Shown here piece after piece: positions 24,583 through 37,900 of a DNA stretch of 64,000 nucleotides; within the stretch, counting starts at the first letter, position 1, and every line of letters starts with the position of its first letter. The position numbers and the translations under genes are program-made. The stretch comes from Acanthochlamys bracteata (lineage: Eukaryota > Streptophyta > Magnoliopsida > Pandanales > Velloziaceae), in contig CM034128.1 in the NCBI GenBank assembly GCA_019914995.1, positions 5,892,501 to 5,956,500 on the forward strand. Direction: 5' to 3'. The notes below the pieces were generated by a model. That model was not told the origin of the DNA, did not search any database, and was given only the letters and a program-made list of their open reading frames with translations.

Positions 24583-27397
24583 CTAGACAAACAATCAGCA
24601 GGATAAAAGATTATACTGATGAAAAGCAAAAAAATTGAAAATTGATCCACAGAGTTGGAACCCTTCACTCTACAATACCAAGAAAACCCACGTACGTGCA
24701 AAAATCATAGAGCATCTTAAGTTGTTACTCATATTGATGATGAATAAGTAAAATTGCGTCTGCAATCATCAGAATGCAACAATTACCATGCATAAAGGCA
24801 TAAATTAACTTCTCCTGCCAACTTATTATTTTATGGATCATGTTGGTTGATGTATCACCTATTAAATCAAGTGTGTTTCTGTACTAACCATTGAATCATA
24901 TCATGCCACTCAGAAAGGGTACAAATTTGTGCTTGAGATTGATATAAATATAGCAACAACAATCGAACTTGACAAGGAAAAAACAAAGAAACTAAGAAAG
25001 GCAAAAATTTGAAGTATTACAGGGTGTCCTTTTGCATCTAATTTACATGTAAATCAAATCGTTGTTGATTAGACTACACATTCTGAAGTAACAACAACCA
25101 TAGAAATCTAACAAGGGCAACAAAAAGAAAGTTAAAAAAGAAAGGACCAACAATAAAACCTGAAGGATCAAAAATTCTTCAAAAGCATCAGTTTGATGCT
25201 TTTTTATTTTACACTGCCGATTAAAGCAGTTTAAAGCATCAAACGCTTTAGTTACTATTCTGTGATTTTTAAAACTTAAAGCTTAAAAAGAGCACCGGAA
25301 CACCCCCTAAGTAAAGAGCTATAGCTTTGTTATGCCAGTTCGGTGAATTTCTGCACTTTCTAAGCTTCATAAATTAGAATGCTATTGTAGTTCGTTAATG
25401 ACTTGAATCAATACAGTCTATAAAGGCACATAGGAAGACAAAAAATGTAATGGTAGATCAGTTGCGATCAGTACTAGATCTGATGAAAGCGATAGATCAG
25501 TACAGACAAGACAGTCGTGCTAGCATGTAAACATACAAACAAAGCAAAAAAATTCAACGGAGATAATATATTGCATATGCCATGTATATCATTTGGGTGT
25601 ATTCACGCAAAGCAATATAAAGCAATGTAAAGACACATGAGAATGTTGTTGGTTTCTGTCTCTTCTATGTTGCAGTTTTATTATATTGCTCACTCATATG
25701 CAAATACGCACATACAGAAGTAACAAATTTTCATGACCTTGCGTTCTGCAAATGAAAATACCAATGTTCCAAGAATTCGTCTCATCGTCAGATCTTACTT
25801 TTTCTTTCTTGTTTTATGCATTTAGGAGATTTTTATGTTTGTCCGAATTAGTGATAGTGACACGTTGTATACTATGCTTTGTCTGCCATGTGAAGCTGGT
25901 GAGATCAACAGTACTAACTTCGTAAAACAGACGCTAGCTATATTTGGGATTTCATGAAAGTCTTTAAACATATATTCACAATTTCTTACAAATGAAGACG
26001 AATACCAGCGCAAATAATAAGACGGAGCCATCTTACGAAATAGAATGCTTGCGTACAAGGCATTTACCTATTGGGGATGATGGCGGGTATTTTAGTCATG
26101 CGGGCAAGAATTCGGTATTCATGATATTAATAAGGTCCCTCATAGCTTAAACAATTTTGAGACATCTAAAGTTTGACTAATATTGGTTACTAATCACTTT
26201 GCGTGCATTTTTTCTGAACATATAAGATTGACCATGTTCCTGATGGATGGACCTTTATTTGTCGCCTTGCACACATGACTGGGCAGACTGGACTCGCTGA
26301 CAATTCACGGCCCGCAAAAAAGGTAATATTTTAAATTCGAATTTGCGTGTGGGGCCAAAGACAAAAGGCCGAGCTAAGGAAGGGATGTTCGTCTCTATTT
26401 TATGCATGGTTCGTATCAACTCAGCTTGCATGTACGCGAAATTTCTTATTTAATAGAGTGATGGGAATTTAAAATTTACTGTATTACTATTACCTCATTT
26501 AAAAATGAAAATAAAAACCTTGATAATAAAAAATTTAATGGATTCTTTCTCGAGTCCACGAATCCGCGTATATTGGTACCTATGATTTGGTTTTATTAAA
26601 GGACAACATAATTAGGCAAGCAATTTCAAGTCCGAGGTTCAAGTTAGTGGTTTTTGTTTGGGGGTATTATTAACATTCTGTCATTCTCGCAATGTAGTGC
26701 AATGTAGCATAGGATTCCAATAAAAGAAAAAAAGAAAACCAGTGCTTATACTGGTAACAACATTTTGAAGAAAGTTCAAATTCTGCCGCCAGAAGTTTAA
26801 GTAAGGTGGGCGAGATAGAGTTTCAGTGCGCGGCTAGTGTCACAAGCACAAGCAAAGGTAAGCAACAAGAGTACCGTCGGAGAGCTAGAGCAGAGCACTA
26901 TTGATCAATTGCATGCATGACGGGTCTAATCAAATTTCATCCCAACTGACTGATGATAACCAGCTTGCTTCAATTGTTCCCATCAACTCATTAAACTTCA
27001 ACTCCAACTCTCTCTCATCCTGGATGCTATATTGTAGCTCTTGCCATCTCTCTACTACACTACATTATCACTATGTAGCAGTTAACTCGTTAACTGTGCA
27101 TCAGTCAAAACCTGAACTTGAATTTGAACCTGGTCTTTTACTGCAGAAAGCCAAGATTCTGAATACACTATTGGAACTGCAACACTCTCCTCCTAAACCA
27201 ATCACCGATTGCACACGTCCAGCTACCAAAAAAAAAAAAAAAGAAACAGAAACAGCTTAATTTATCTTAATCCTGTCCAACTAGAATAAGCATCCCGTCC
27301 AACTAGAATAACCTCTGTTTATTCTATCTTGATTAACCAGCTTAATTTTGTGCGTTTGTGCAAACAAAAATGAGTATGAGCATTCCGGTTGTAATCT
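24583..27397. other. Intergenic, no gene
   Basis: No recognisable exon on either strand. 25155-25310 contains two related blocks (AAAAGCATCAGTTTGATGC and TTAAAGCATCAAACGC) and ends GGAACACCCCC, suggesting a MITE relic. An open frame at 26901-27260 (+) ends in a poly-A tract (27228-27242) and has no family resemblance. Confidence 0.45.
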
Positions 27398-27399
27398 AG

Positions 27400-27655
27400 G
27401 GGTGCGTTTGAGAAAACATTTTTCGAACGCTAATTAATTTTGAATTATATATTTTTTAATATATATTTTATAATTATTAAAAAATTATTTAAAAATTTAG
27501 AAAGTATAAAAAAAATTTTATCGTAATGAAATTTTTTTTATTAAATATTTTTATTTATTTAGATAAATAAATAAAACTTATTTTTTAGAAAAAATAAAAA
27601 TATTTTTTATTTTAAAAGAATTTTATTTTATAAATATTTTTAAACGCGCATTTAA
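27400..27655 (+). repeat. AT-rich dispersed repeat, best-preserved copy
   Basis: Starts GGGGTGCGTTTGAGAAAAC and ends AATATTTTTAAACGCGCATT. The two ends are imperfect inverted repeats (GTGCGTTTGA against TGCGCGTTTAA). The body is nearly pure A and T with the family centre TTTTATCGTAATGAAATTTT. It has no coding capacity, so it is probably a MITE. I could not fix a target duplication. Confidence 0.65.
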
Positions 27656-28550
27656 AGATACCACCTTCCTTTGCTTATTAATATTATGTTAATTATAGAA
27701 GTGTGGGAATTAATAGACATGTTTAGCAACAATTTGGAACTAAGCATGCATATGAAGCCACAGTATTATTTGTTAAAGAATGGTTTAATTCCACATTTCT
27801 TATCAATGGTTCTGAAATGATATTCATAAAGATTTGGGCTCACTTTTTTCATTACCAATTGCTTTTGAGAAGAATCCTAAGTTCGTCACATTATTCAGCT
27901 CAAGCTACTTGTTTATCTAAGGCTCGACTAAAATGGTGATCCTGACGGTTCTTCAGGTCGTACAACTATGTCTTGGCGCAAATGTTACAATGTTATCTGA
28001 AGCTGTTACAAATGTTATAACGACGAAAGGAGTGTTTGGGATTGCTTATGAAAAAGAGCTTTTTTAAAATAGAGTTTTTAGAAGAAAAAAATAGCTTTAA
28101 GAAATAGAGAGAAGAAGTTTTTCTGAAAAGATGTTTGGTAGTGATTTTAGATAAGGTGCTTCTCAAGTGAAAAAGATTGTAAATTACTGAATTATCTTAT
28201 GATATTTTGTGTTAGTTATTGATGTATATATACTAAATTATTGATGCCATTTTGAATAAAATATTTATTTAAAAATATTATATTCAATAGAGTGATTTTG
28301 TATTAATTTTTTTTTTAAAATAGAAAGACTTAAATTAATTATTTTATATAAATATCTGTTTAAATTAAAATTATTATGATTTTGTATAATATTTTGTTAA
28401 ATAATTATTTAAAATATATGTTAAATAATTTATTAAATATTGAATAATTTGTTAAAATTATTTTAGATAATATTTGTTATTTTTACATAATTGCAAGAGT
28501 ATGAATAAATAATCACACATTGGTTAAAAATGATTATATATTTGACATTC

Positions 28551-29895
28551 TCATAGCAATAGCATCGCGATATACATGCCATTTGAAATATTTTCATCAG
28601 CATCTATCTCTACCCGTATAATATTAGACGTACTACACGATGCTTCTACGGGTGTTGGGACAAAACTTTCATGTTCTGCTACTGATAACGCCTCATCGGA
28701 CGTACCGTGCTTCTTATAAAATTATGAATTGTCATTATAGCAATGACAATATCTTGTTGAATATCAATGTGATATGGTGGCATATCTTCTAAAATTTTAA
28801 ATCGAGCTTTTCATAAGCCAAAGGTACGTTCGATAATACTTCTGTAGGAAGAATGAAGTTGGTTAAATTTTTCTCTTGGACCCCTTGGTTTTCGCAACTG
28901 TGTTGTACCTGCACATCAAAAACCGCTGAGATGATATCTTATGCCTTCATCTGTATATGGCGTCATATAATCAGGTCTGTGTGCATAACCAGCATCTACC
29001 AGATAATACTTGTTGCCTAAAGGATGAGGAAACTCATGCTCTGGGTTATATAATGCTTCATTGAAAATTTTTATATCGTGAGCACTTCCCTCCCATATAA
29101 CCAATACAAAGGTGAAGCACATATTGAAATCACAGACTGCAAGAACGTTCTGAGTAGCATATCCTTTACGGCCAATGTAAGGTATCTACTCAGCAGTTGG
29201 CAGTGTAGCCTTGATATGAGTTCCGTCAATCGCTCCAATACAATTCTATAATAAAATATTCAATGTTCAAATCATCAAAAATAAATTTCTCGTATTATAA
29301 AAAATATGCGTTATTATAATGAAAAATTAATTGTATGTTCTCTAGTTTGTGGTAAATTAACTCTTCATTATATTGGAGATGTGGCCGTAGTAACTGTTTT
29401 GATAATTGTAATATAGCTTTCAACACCTTGAGAATATGCCTAGAAATTATTTCTCCCGAATGATTAAACATCTTCTAAAGTAATTTGTTTGCAGATCCGT
29501 TGGCACAAGTTAAAAAGAATATTGCAATGCTCTCCTCGATCGTTGTTGATCTTATTGGTTGTAAATCGTAGTCACGTGTCAAACATTGACATAATGTTCG
29601 AAAAATATCTTTTCTAATACGAAAATTTGAGTAGCAGCGACTCTCATTTTCCTCTAATATTTTCAAAATAAGTCGATGACCTGTGTGTATGGATGTATGA
29701 TACGGATTTTTGATCTTGCTGTGTACACATATAGCCGCAGCATGATAACTTTCTTGTATCATGAGTTGTGTCCATCTATCGTTGTCTTGGTTATTTCGCA
29801 TCATTTTCAGAAACATCACATGAAGCTATAAAAACATCCATCGGATCATCAAAAAAAGGCATCCAAACATTCATCGAATCATCTGAACCACTCAT
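28551..29895 (-). pseudogene. PIF/Harbinger DDE transposase (ALP1-like nuclease), disrupted
   Basis: Starts MSGSDDSMNVWMPFFDDPMD at 29895, shifts frame, then continues FLKMMRNNQDNDRW. The pre-nuclease region includes HRLILKILEENESRCYSNFR, RTLCQCL and IEESIAIFFLTCA. The nuclease shows the three acidic positions: GAIDGTHIKATLPTAE (first Asp), WEGSAHDIKIFNEAL (second Asp) and IIERTFGL (Glu). KYYLVDAGYAHRPDYMTPY lies between the last two. Stops replace a residue after LPTAE and the Trp of FGLWKARF, and the segment between the two halves (29240-29480) is AT-rich and intron-like. Known function of the family is to nick element ends and insert at TWA sites. This copy is dead. Confidence 0.85.
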
Positions 29896-30136
29896 TTCAC
29901 TACATAAATACAAATATACCAATTAGTATTGAGGAACAACCACTAAACAAACATATGCATTACCGCAAAAACTCTATAACTTAACTAAACACTAATGTTA
30001 AATAATTTTATTAAAACCACAATTTTGAATTCAACAATACAAACATAAAACATCAATTCATTAATGCGATAAAACAAACACTTAGTACAATATCAACGAA
30101 ACAAACATAAGGATTCTTCAAACTTAAATTAACAAT

Positions 30137-31130
30137 TCAAATAACACTAAAAGTTGATGTTTTCCTTATATACTTTTCATAATTAAACTCTAACCACACT
30201 AAACGACTTTCATCATTTGGCTGATCTAAAAAAGAATAATGATTAGTTGATTTGGTTAGAAGATTTGTGGAGTAGCTCCAGAATCTTGTGCTCGGGTCGA
30301 TTCCGTTCCAGCCATCTGATTGAGTATACGCATGCACTTCGAATGATTGTTTGCTTGTCCTCCCTCTGCTCCCGTAGACGTTGTCCGGCTAGTTGAACTT
30401 ATGACATGCACAAGTGTATCCAAACTCTCCTTCAGTGACTGTCTTCTCTTTGTTGTGTTGGAATAGGCCTCAAGCTCGAAGGAAACAAATCTTGCTTAGT
30501 AGCAACAACTGGTGACGGTTGATCACCAAAAGCATCATCACTATTTCACTACCTTCTTTGTTAGGAGTGCATTCAGCTGCGACATTTCTCCCAATTGAAG
30601 CTGTTGACCTTGCTATGCGGTCCGACGCAACGCTATCATCAAATAGACGATCGTACCGATCACGAACTAAGGATAAATCCTTACCCTTAAACTTTTTCAA
30701 CTTGTAGTCAGCCTATGGAAATAATAAAAGATCAGCTAAAAACTAATATTATAAAATATAATAAACACAGTTTTTAAATAACAAGCAGCTAATGTATCTT
30801 AATCTTCGGGTCCTACCACTCATCATCAGTAATGATCGTGTTGTTTGCAGCATCCCATCCCAAACCTGACTCACCAAAGACTAATTTCTTATATAATTTC
30901 CATTCAGTCTTCATATTAGCTTAATGATTTTTGAATTGACTTTTGTCATACGTCTCCCTAAAATATTCATTAAATCCACGACGGATATTACTCCAAAGTT
31001 CTGTATTGAAGTGAGTCGTGGATTTATTACTCTTTCAAATCTCTTCTTTAGCAAGTTTAACAAATTTTCTATAATAACTCTCATACCAATGCGCAATTTC
31101 ACTACGACGCTTCTTCTTTGGCGTAGACAT
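30137..31130 (-). pseudogene. PIF/Harbinger ORF1, Myb/SANT-like domain protein (copy 2), disrupted
   Basis: ATG at 31130, then MSTPKKKRRSEIAHWYESYY, FVKLAKEEI-stop, STTHFNTELWSNIRRGFNEY, KTEWKLYKKLVFGESGLGWD and NTIITDDEW. This is the conserved pattern of the Myb/SANT-like domain family found in Harbinger ORF1 and in many plant proteins derived from it. The downstream part, around 30470-30710, reads FKGKDLSLVRDRYDRLFDDS. Stops occur after KEEI, in the helix before MKTEW, and after DDEW. It aligns in order with the relic at 1-466. Confidence 0.8.
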
Positions 31131-31419
31131 CTATAATGTATAATCAACAAAAAATCTTATGTCGCAAATATCGTAAGTAAGCTACCATAACAATAATTAC
31201 AACAACTCTAATACTCAGTTATATTCTTATATTTAACTATTTATCTATGAAGCACGCAAACTCTTACCATAATTATGTTATGCTACTTATCTACGTATAA
31301 CATCTAAGCACAATATTTATTAAATCATAACTTTCAGAAAATTAATTTTTAGGCTTAGAGAAAAATTCATTCCATCATCAAACTGCAAAACTATCATAAA
31401 AAATTTTCAAACAATAAAA

Positions 31420-31550
31420 TCACATATCCAAAAAATTTGCTAAAAACGGCAATAGATATTGCATCTGTTTTTACTAAAAAGAAAACCAAAATTTTTGATT
31501 TTATTACTAAAAATCAGATGCAATTATCTGATTTTTATTCTAGCTATACA
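31420..31550. repeat. Direct repeat unit 1 beside the Harbinger minisatellite
   Basis: Contains CAATAGATATTGCATCTG and the hairpin AAAAATCAGAT-GCAATT-ATCTGATTTTT (31509-31536, 11-bp perfect stem). Further copies are at 31955-32100 and, without the hairpin, at 32105-32215. Confidence 0.75.
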
Positions 31551-31950
31551 CTTTAGTATAAAGTTTAGTACAAAAAAAATATGTATTAGCATACATTTGT
31601 AGTATAAATAAGCATCAGTACAAATATATTATACTAGCTTATAGTTGTAAATTTAAGTGTAGTAAAAGAATTTTATACTAGCATATACTTGTAGGTATTA
31701 GAGTTTAGTATAAAAATTTTATACTACCAAATGCTTGTAGTATAGAAATTGCTACAAAAAATACACTAGCTTATGTATTTTATCTAAAGTGTAGTGTAAA
31801 ACTTTTATACTAGTTATACACTTCTAGTATAAAGTTAATACAAAAATATTTTACTAATTTGTACTATACTAGCATATACTTGTAGCATAAAGTGTAGTGT
31901 GAAATTTTATACTAACTATACACTTGTAATATGAAGTTTAGTGCAAAAAC
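31537..31950. repeat. Degenerate minisatellite, about nine units of 42-56 bp
   Basis: Successive units follow the pattern TATACTAGCATATACTTGTA, then a TAAAGTGTAGT-like block, then AAAATTTT. Most are 44-46 bp long. Each contains TATACTAG or a variant and (A/T)GTATAAA or a variant. It lies in the non-coding 5' part of the Harbinger element. No coding frame runs through it. Confidence 0.75.
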
Positions 31951-31954
31951 AGAA

Positions 31955-32215
31955 AACAAAAAATTTTCAAACATATCTAAAACTTTTGCTGAAAACAGCA
32001 ATAGATATTGCATCTATTTTTGCTAAAACAGAAAATAGCAAATTGTGATTTTATTACTAAAAATCAGATGCAATTATCTGATTTTATTGCTAAAACAGCA
32101 CAACCGATGCAAAAACAGAAAACAAAATTTTTTTCAGAATATATCAAAAATTTTTACTAAAAACAGAAGTAGATATTGCATCTGCTTTTGTTTTTTTTTT
32201 TAAAACAAAACATGC
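31955..32215. repeat. Direct repeat units 2 and 3 beside the Harbinger minisatellite
   Basis: Unit 2 (31955-32100) repeats CAATAGATATTGCATCT and the hairpin at 32059-32085. Unit 3 (32105-32215) repeats AGTAGATATTGCATCTGC but lacks the hairpin. Together with unit 1 they bracket the minisatellite. Confidence 0.7.
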
Positions 32216-33971
32216 CCTCAAAGGATTAAACAGAATATTTTCAGACACAAACATACAAACGGTTACATTTTCAATTTTCTTGACTAGTCATTAAATCACT
32301 AAACAGAAACTATTACAGAATATCATTACAAAAGAAAACAAAGCATCCACCTAGAGCTTTCACTTCATTCATTAGTAAGAAAAAAAACTGTCAAGAGAGT
32401 TCACACTTTTCATTAAACAGAAGACAGTCATTAAACATATCATTCCTAATTAAATGTCAAGAGTTCACACTTTCATAATTTCATCTCCCTTTTATTTAAT
32501 GTGAATATGAGATATTATTGATAAGATCGACATTAATGTGAAGAATATATTTTATAGTAATCTCTAGTAATAATTAATTGTCCTCAATAAAAGTCTAAGC
32601 TCAATACTATAGCCTCTGGATATAGACAAATGCAAGGTATTATTTATGAAGTTGAAGCTTTTCATAAAAGAAACATCTCATCTATCTAATATAAGCAATA
32701 TACCTAACAAAAGACAGTTTGAAATAACCTTCAATATCTCAATGCTACCAAGTTAAAAACTGGAAAGATAATAAAGCTAAATACTTCATCCAACCTGTCA
32801 AGTTCTATGTTTTAAGAAACTAACCATCTCTAAAGTTTCACCAAAAATCATATAGTGAAAGAAGTATGTGTGGAGGTGAACACAAGTACAAAATCTTGTT
32901 CAAACTGTTCAGGTATTTATTTAGAATTATGATGCTAGACATTCATCAACACACAATATCTACGCAAAAGTAAAGTTATGATATTTTTAATTTTAGCCTA
33001 TATGAATGAGCTAGTAGTCAGTACCACTAACAGCTCTAAGTGCAGCCTAAAGCTGAATACTTTCCATCTTAAATTGCAAAATTCTTTTTCACTGCTGAAT
33101 GTATTATAAGTGAGCAACATCAGAATGCTAGTGTAAAATTCTTCTTTTGTGTACCATGTAACTAGTTAACACAACTCAAAAAATCCGAAATAAAGCTTCA
33201 GAATCAACAATGACAAAATAGATTTCAGCAGTTTACTGGAAAGAACATTAAACTAAGAATGTCCACTACGAACTCCAAATCAGTACAAAAATAGTAACTT
33301 ATAACAGAAATCCAATTAAACAAATAACAAATCTGTTTTATTTCAAGAATAAAACAATGACACTAAAAATTAACACAAAAAGCAGCTTCAATATAGAAAA
33401 TTGACCAACAAATAAAATCTTTGCTCTATTTCAACTAATCGTCAAAAATTTTTGTCTAGATAATAACCAGAGATCAAATACAACCAACACCACAGTTCGG
33501 ATACAATCAATTTGCAAAAATTAAGAAAAAAATATGAAGATAAGAATACAAACGTCGAAAATAATACCGTAAGGAAAATCTTACCTTAGAGAATCTAGTG
33601 ATGTCGGTCTCTTCTCGCTAAGATCTACACACCGCAATAAATAGCACACAGCTTAGTATCCAAAATTCGGAAAAAGAAAATCTGAGGCTCCAATGCTGTA
33701 GCAGCCGAGAGAGGTGAAGAATTGAATCGGAAGGCTGGAGTTTGAAGAGAAAATCGTCTGCAATCGAGAAGGCAGACGATCGAGAGACGAAAAAAAAGAG
33801 GGATTGCTCGCCGTGAATGGAAGAGACGAGTGCAACTTAGGATTCCATGGCGATAATTTCGTTGGTATTTTTATAAATATGAGTTGAGATTATAATAAAA
33901 TTATAATTTATATAGAGCAGAGTTTTTGATGAAAAGTAAAGTTTTGATACGCTGCGTTTCAATCAAACACT
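32216..33971. other. Non-coding 5' part of Harbinger copy 2
   Basis: No gene on either strand. 33590-33840 is GC-richer and resembles a leader exon of the ORF1 transcript on the - strand, comparable in position to 2520-2810 of copy 1. Confidence 0.4.
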
Positions 33972-34027
33972 TAGTTTACTATGTAGTGAGTTTAAGGAAA
34001 AAAAAATTTTTTCGAACGCACTCTAAG

Positions 34028-34250
34028 ATAGGCAGCGTTTGCCTATACTTTTTTCAAAAAAAAATTTAAAATTTTAAAATCTAATATTTTATATTAATTT
34101 TTTATAATATTTATAAATTTAAAAAAATATAAAAATTTTGCATGTAAAATTTTAGTATTATTTTTTAAATAAAAAGTTTATTTCTTAAAATATGATAAAA
34201 ATATTTTATTTAAAAAATATTTTTTAAAAGCATTCGTAAATATCCCTAAA
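34028..34250 (+). repeat. AT-rich dispersed repeat
   Basis: Begins GGCAGCGTTTGCCTATACTT and ends AAAAGCATTCGTAAATATCCC. Centre GCATGTAAAATTTTAGTATT, then AATAAAAAGTTTATTTCTT as in sister copies. It lies between the Harbinger element and the DUF4378 gene. Confidence 0.55.
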
Positions 34251-34963
34251 AAGCAAGAGATCATACAGAAACTAATTTAGCAGATAATAAACTTTATACG
34301 ATCTCACAGTATTCAATGATAGAGCAGAAGTAGAAAGGCAGTAGTGCTGCAGCAGTTGTACCAAGAGCGAGCAGAGCTAGCGCGGAAGGCTCCAGTTTCA
34401 GATACTTTTTACTGTCACGCGCATGCAATTAGTATTTCAGAAACACAAAATAACAGCTTGCTTGCTATGCTAATTATTTTGGCTTACTATTATTTGCCTT
34501 CTTTCTTGCCCTCGTACACTCTCCAAGTTCAACCTTTCTAATTTGAAAAGCCTGAAATAAAATAAAAAAATTTTCAAAGAGAGTTTATCTTGAATTATTA
34601 AAAAATAATTTATTTATTTTTAAATAAATAAATTATACAAAAATTTTATAACATATTTATGTGAAATAAAGAAGTCAGTAGAAGTGCACAATCAAATACA
34701 GACTTTATCATTTGTTAATCTTATAATAATATGATGCTTCTGTTTTTCTCTCTCTCTGTTTCAGTAACACAACCCTAACTCCAACACCATTTCAAAAACA
34801 GCTTCTCTTCTTCTCACTCACTCATCATCACGTTTCCTTACCTTCTGCTGCTCCCTCACCTCACCTCTTCTCTTCAACAAACTAACCAGATCAACTACAC
34901 TAACAAATTCTTAGGAAGAAAAATTATTGCTCAGGATTTGGTTCTCAGAGGTATAGAACAGAC

Positions 34964-37900
34964 ATGAAGCATCTAAGGGAGCTCCTCAGAGAAGAGCAGG
35001 AGCCCTTCGCTTTACAGACCTACATCGACGAACGCCGTTGCCAGCTGCGCCGACACAAGAGAAATCCACCGCTGCCGCCGTCGACACCACCGTTTTCATT
35101 ACCATTACAAGCTACATCATCTAGCAGCAGCTCATCAGAGTTATCCAGCAGTACTGGCATTCTCTTCAGTCCTTCCACCTACGTTAAAGAATGTCCTCTT
35201 CTCGAGCTCGCTTCGAAGAACCCGTCAGCGGCTTTCAGGGCAGCAGCATGCTTTCTTCTTGAAGCAGCTCTTGGAATTCATGGCTCGGAACAACAGAAAC
35301 AACAAAAGAGAACCAAGAAGAAAGCAAGGTCTGTGAAGCAGCTTGGCTTACGTTTATCTTCATCTCTGCTGCAGAAGATTTCTGAGAAGAAACCCAGGAG
35401 CGTAATTGAGTGTGCTCACAAGTTTCCAACAAAGCATTTAGTGACTGATTGCCGGAAACCCCAAATTACTCTGGAAAAATGCTATCTTGGATCTACAGAA
35501 TCGAAAAAGACTGAAATATTATTGAAGGATAGTATCATTAGAGTTAAGCCAGAAGCATTCGAATGCGAGAGTTCTTCTCTAGAAAACGAGCTAAAATCTC
35601 CATTAACCATTTACTTGAGCTCCAGCGGCAGCAGTAGTAGTTCAGCAGTAATGCCAATAAACGAAAGGGAAACAGTTAATAATGACTTAGAAGGACTCAG
35701 TTCAGAAACGGTTTCCGTTGAAGGATTCAGTCTGACTTCCTCGCAGGACGACAGTGACCGGACGACGGAACCAAGTTCGCCGGCGGCAGCTGTAGAGCAG
35801 GGAACAAACGAGGTTTGGTGTACTCCCATGCGTTTATTTTTCTTTGCCGTCTTTCTTTCTTCGGTTTCTCTTTCTCAATTTATTTTTTGTTTTACAACTT
35901 CTATCGAATCCTATGTTGTGTCGCGACCCTGGCTAGAGCCCACATTGCAGCTTCTGATTTAGAAATAGTTTAATATTTTCTTTCAAGCTAAAAAGCAAAA
36001 ATTTGAAATTCCATTCACTAGACATTAATTAAACAATAATAGTTCTAATTTGCTCTTTAGTCGATATATTAATTTATTTGTTTATGTTTAGAGAATTGTC
36101 GGAGAAAATTGACGAGCTAACCTTCTAGACAACAGCAAGCAAATTATTATCAAATTTATATTATTATTTAATAGTTAATAGTGAACATTTCACTGGTGCA
36201 CGTAATACTGTTGTGTTGTTTTTGTAAACTAATGTTTAGTTCACTGTTATTCTTTGTGATGCTGTTTGGTTTTAATTTATAATTCCAACGCACTGTCAAC
36301 TTGTGATTTTGATGGAAAACGACAGAAATATTTCAGGTTATTTATTTGCATGTTATGAGATGCATGATTCTTTATCGTTCATCAACTAAATTTTGTAATC
36401 ATAACATGCAACCACAGTATTTATTTAATTTATCGAGAGGTGTTATTAATTAATTATATAAGATATGGTTGTGCTATGTAATTTGGAATGTGGTCCTGTT
36501 GATTCAAATACTGCAGCATCCAATGCGTTACGAACGACAATATCCACTATCTGACTTGCTCTTAAAAGCAACTATCAACGATATTACAATCAATGAATGA
36601 ACACATCTCTTTCCTTCTCTAACTTTTAAACTCTACTCAATTGCTCAATTATAGTAGTTGATATTGTTAATAGAAAGGTAGCGCAATGGTGATGAATATA
36701 GCATTGCTGAAGGAGTTATTAAGTGCAGAAACATATGGGAGCTGGGTGAGCACGGACGCGTGCATTATAATTATGCTGTGGTAGTACTGTTTGTTTGAGT
36801 TTATTAATGTTTGGACCTAACAACTGCAAAGTAAATAGCAGGGGCAGCAGAGACAGCTGTTTAGCGGTGGGAGCGGCAATAGCGTGGTGGTTGACAACGA
36901 TGGAATGAAGGCGGAGAAACAGCACGAAGATGATATTGAGAAACAACAATTGAGCCCAGTTTCAGTTCTGGAACCCCCGTTTATTGATCATGATCACGAG
37001 GATGAAGATAACCATGAAGAAGAAGACATTGCAGCGGATGACATGGTGGTGGAGGTGGTCGAGTCCTTCCAATTCCAGCAGTCCCTCGACCTTGTACAAA
37101 GTACGCATCTCTATATCGGTGTTACGTTTCTAACATCGTTCAGTGTACAACCAGTTTTACCTAACACAGCTTACCGAACGTAGTAGCTATCATAGTTACT
37201 ATAAAGTCTATTAACTAGCTAGTCAAGTCGATCATAACTTTGAATATGAAATCATATAGACTACTACCTGATAACAATGGACCAACCTAGACTTAGGCCC
37301 TGGATTCAACTTCTGTTACTTTAGATTTCTTGGCCCATGCAATACAACGCAAAGTAAGGTTTTTCCAACCTACTTATAGATGGAAGCTTAGGTGCTCATG
37401 TTAAGCCACAGCACATACCATTTACATCTTATTAATGGATGGATTAATTGAATGCTGTGGCTGGTCTTTAATAAGGTTTGTTTTAAAAATTATCAGGAAC
37501 AAAGGATCAAGTCATGCGTCAGATTCGCCGCTTTGAAAGACTAGCGGGACTGGACCCACTTGAGCTTGGAGAACTCTTATCTGAAGAACAACAACTGCTC
37601 ATCGGTGATGATGATAATGTTGATGAAGGGCATGACTGCAAGCAAGATAAGGATGAAACTGAAGAACGAAATCGAAATTTTGACGAACAGGAGATATATG
37701 AATTTGCTAAAGAGTTGCTTGAATTGCCAGAGAGCTGTAACTGGGAAAGAAAATTTCCTATGGACATGCTGAAGCTGCTATCTGACCTGATAGAGCTGGA
37801 TAGCACTAAAAAAGAGTTCACCTCACCAATTGATTTGGATACAATTGTGTGTAGAGTGCATGGAAGATTCGGAACTTGGAAACAAGTTAGTGATTCACAA

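Larger units (their letters stand above)
28031..33971 (-). mobile_element. PIF/Harbinger DNA transposon, decayed, about 5.9 kb
   Basis: Contains both proteins typical of this superfamily on the - strand: a DDE transposase (28551-29895) and a Myb/SANT-like ORF1 (about 30137-31130), followed by a long non-coding 5' portion. Candidate ends are AGTGTTTGGGATTG at 28031 and, as reverse complement, AGTGTTTGATTG at 33971. The expected 3-bp TTA/TAA target duplication is not visible, so the exact borders remain uncertain. Premature stops in both genes mean it cannot move on its own. Confidence 0.75.

Noticed and set aside
26901-27260. 119-codon open frame on the + strand
   Set aside because: No recognisable domain; it ends in a poly-A tract and lacks promoter features. 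It could be a fragment of a processed sequence, but I cannot support a gene.
31537-31950. Repeats with regular spacing that might suggest a CRISPR array
   Set aside because: Units are degenerate, contiguous without unique spacers, and the window is plant nuclear DNA with a transposon around it.
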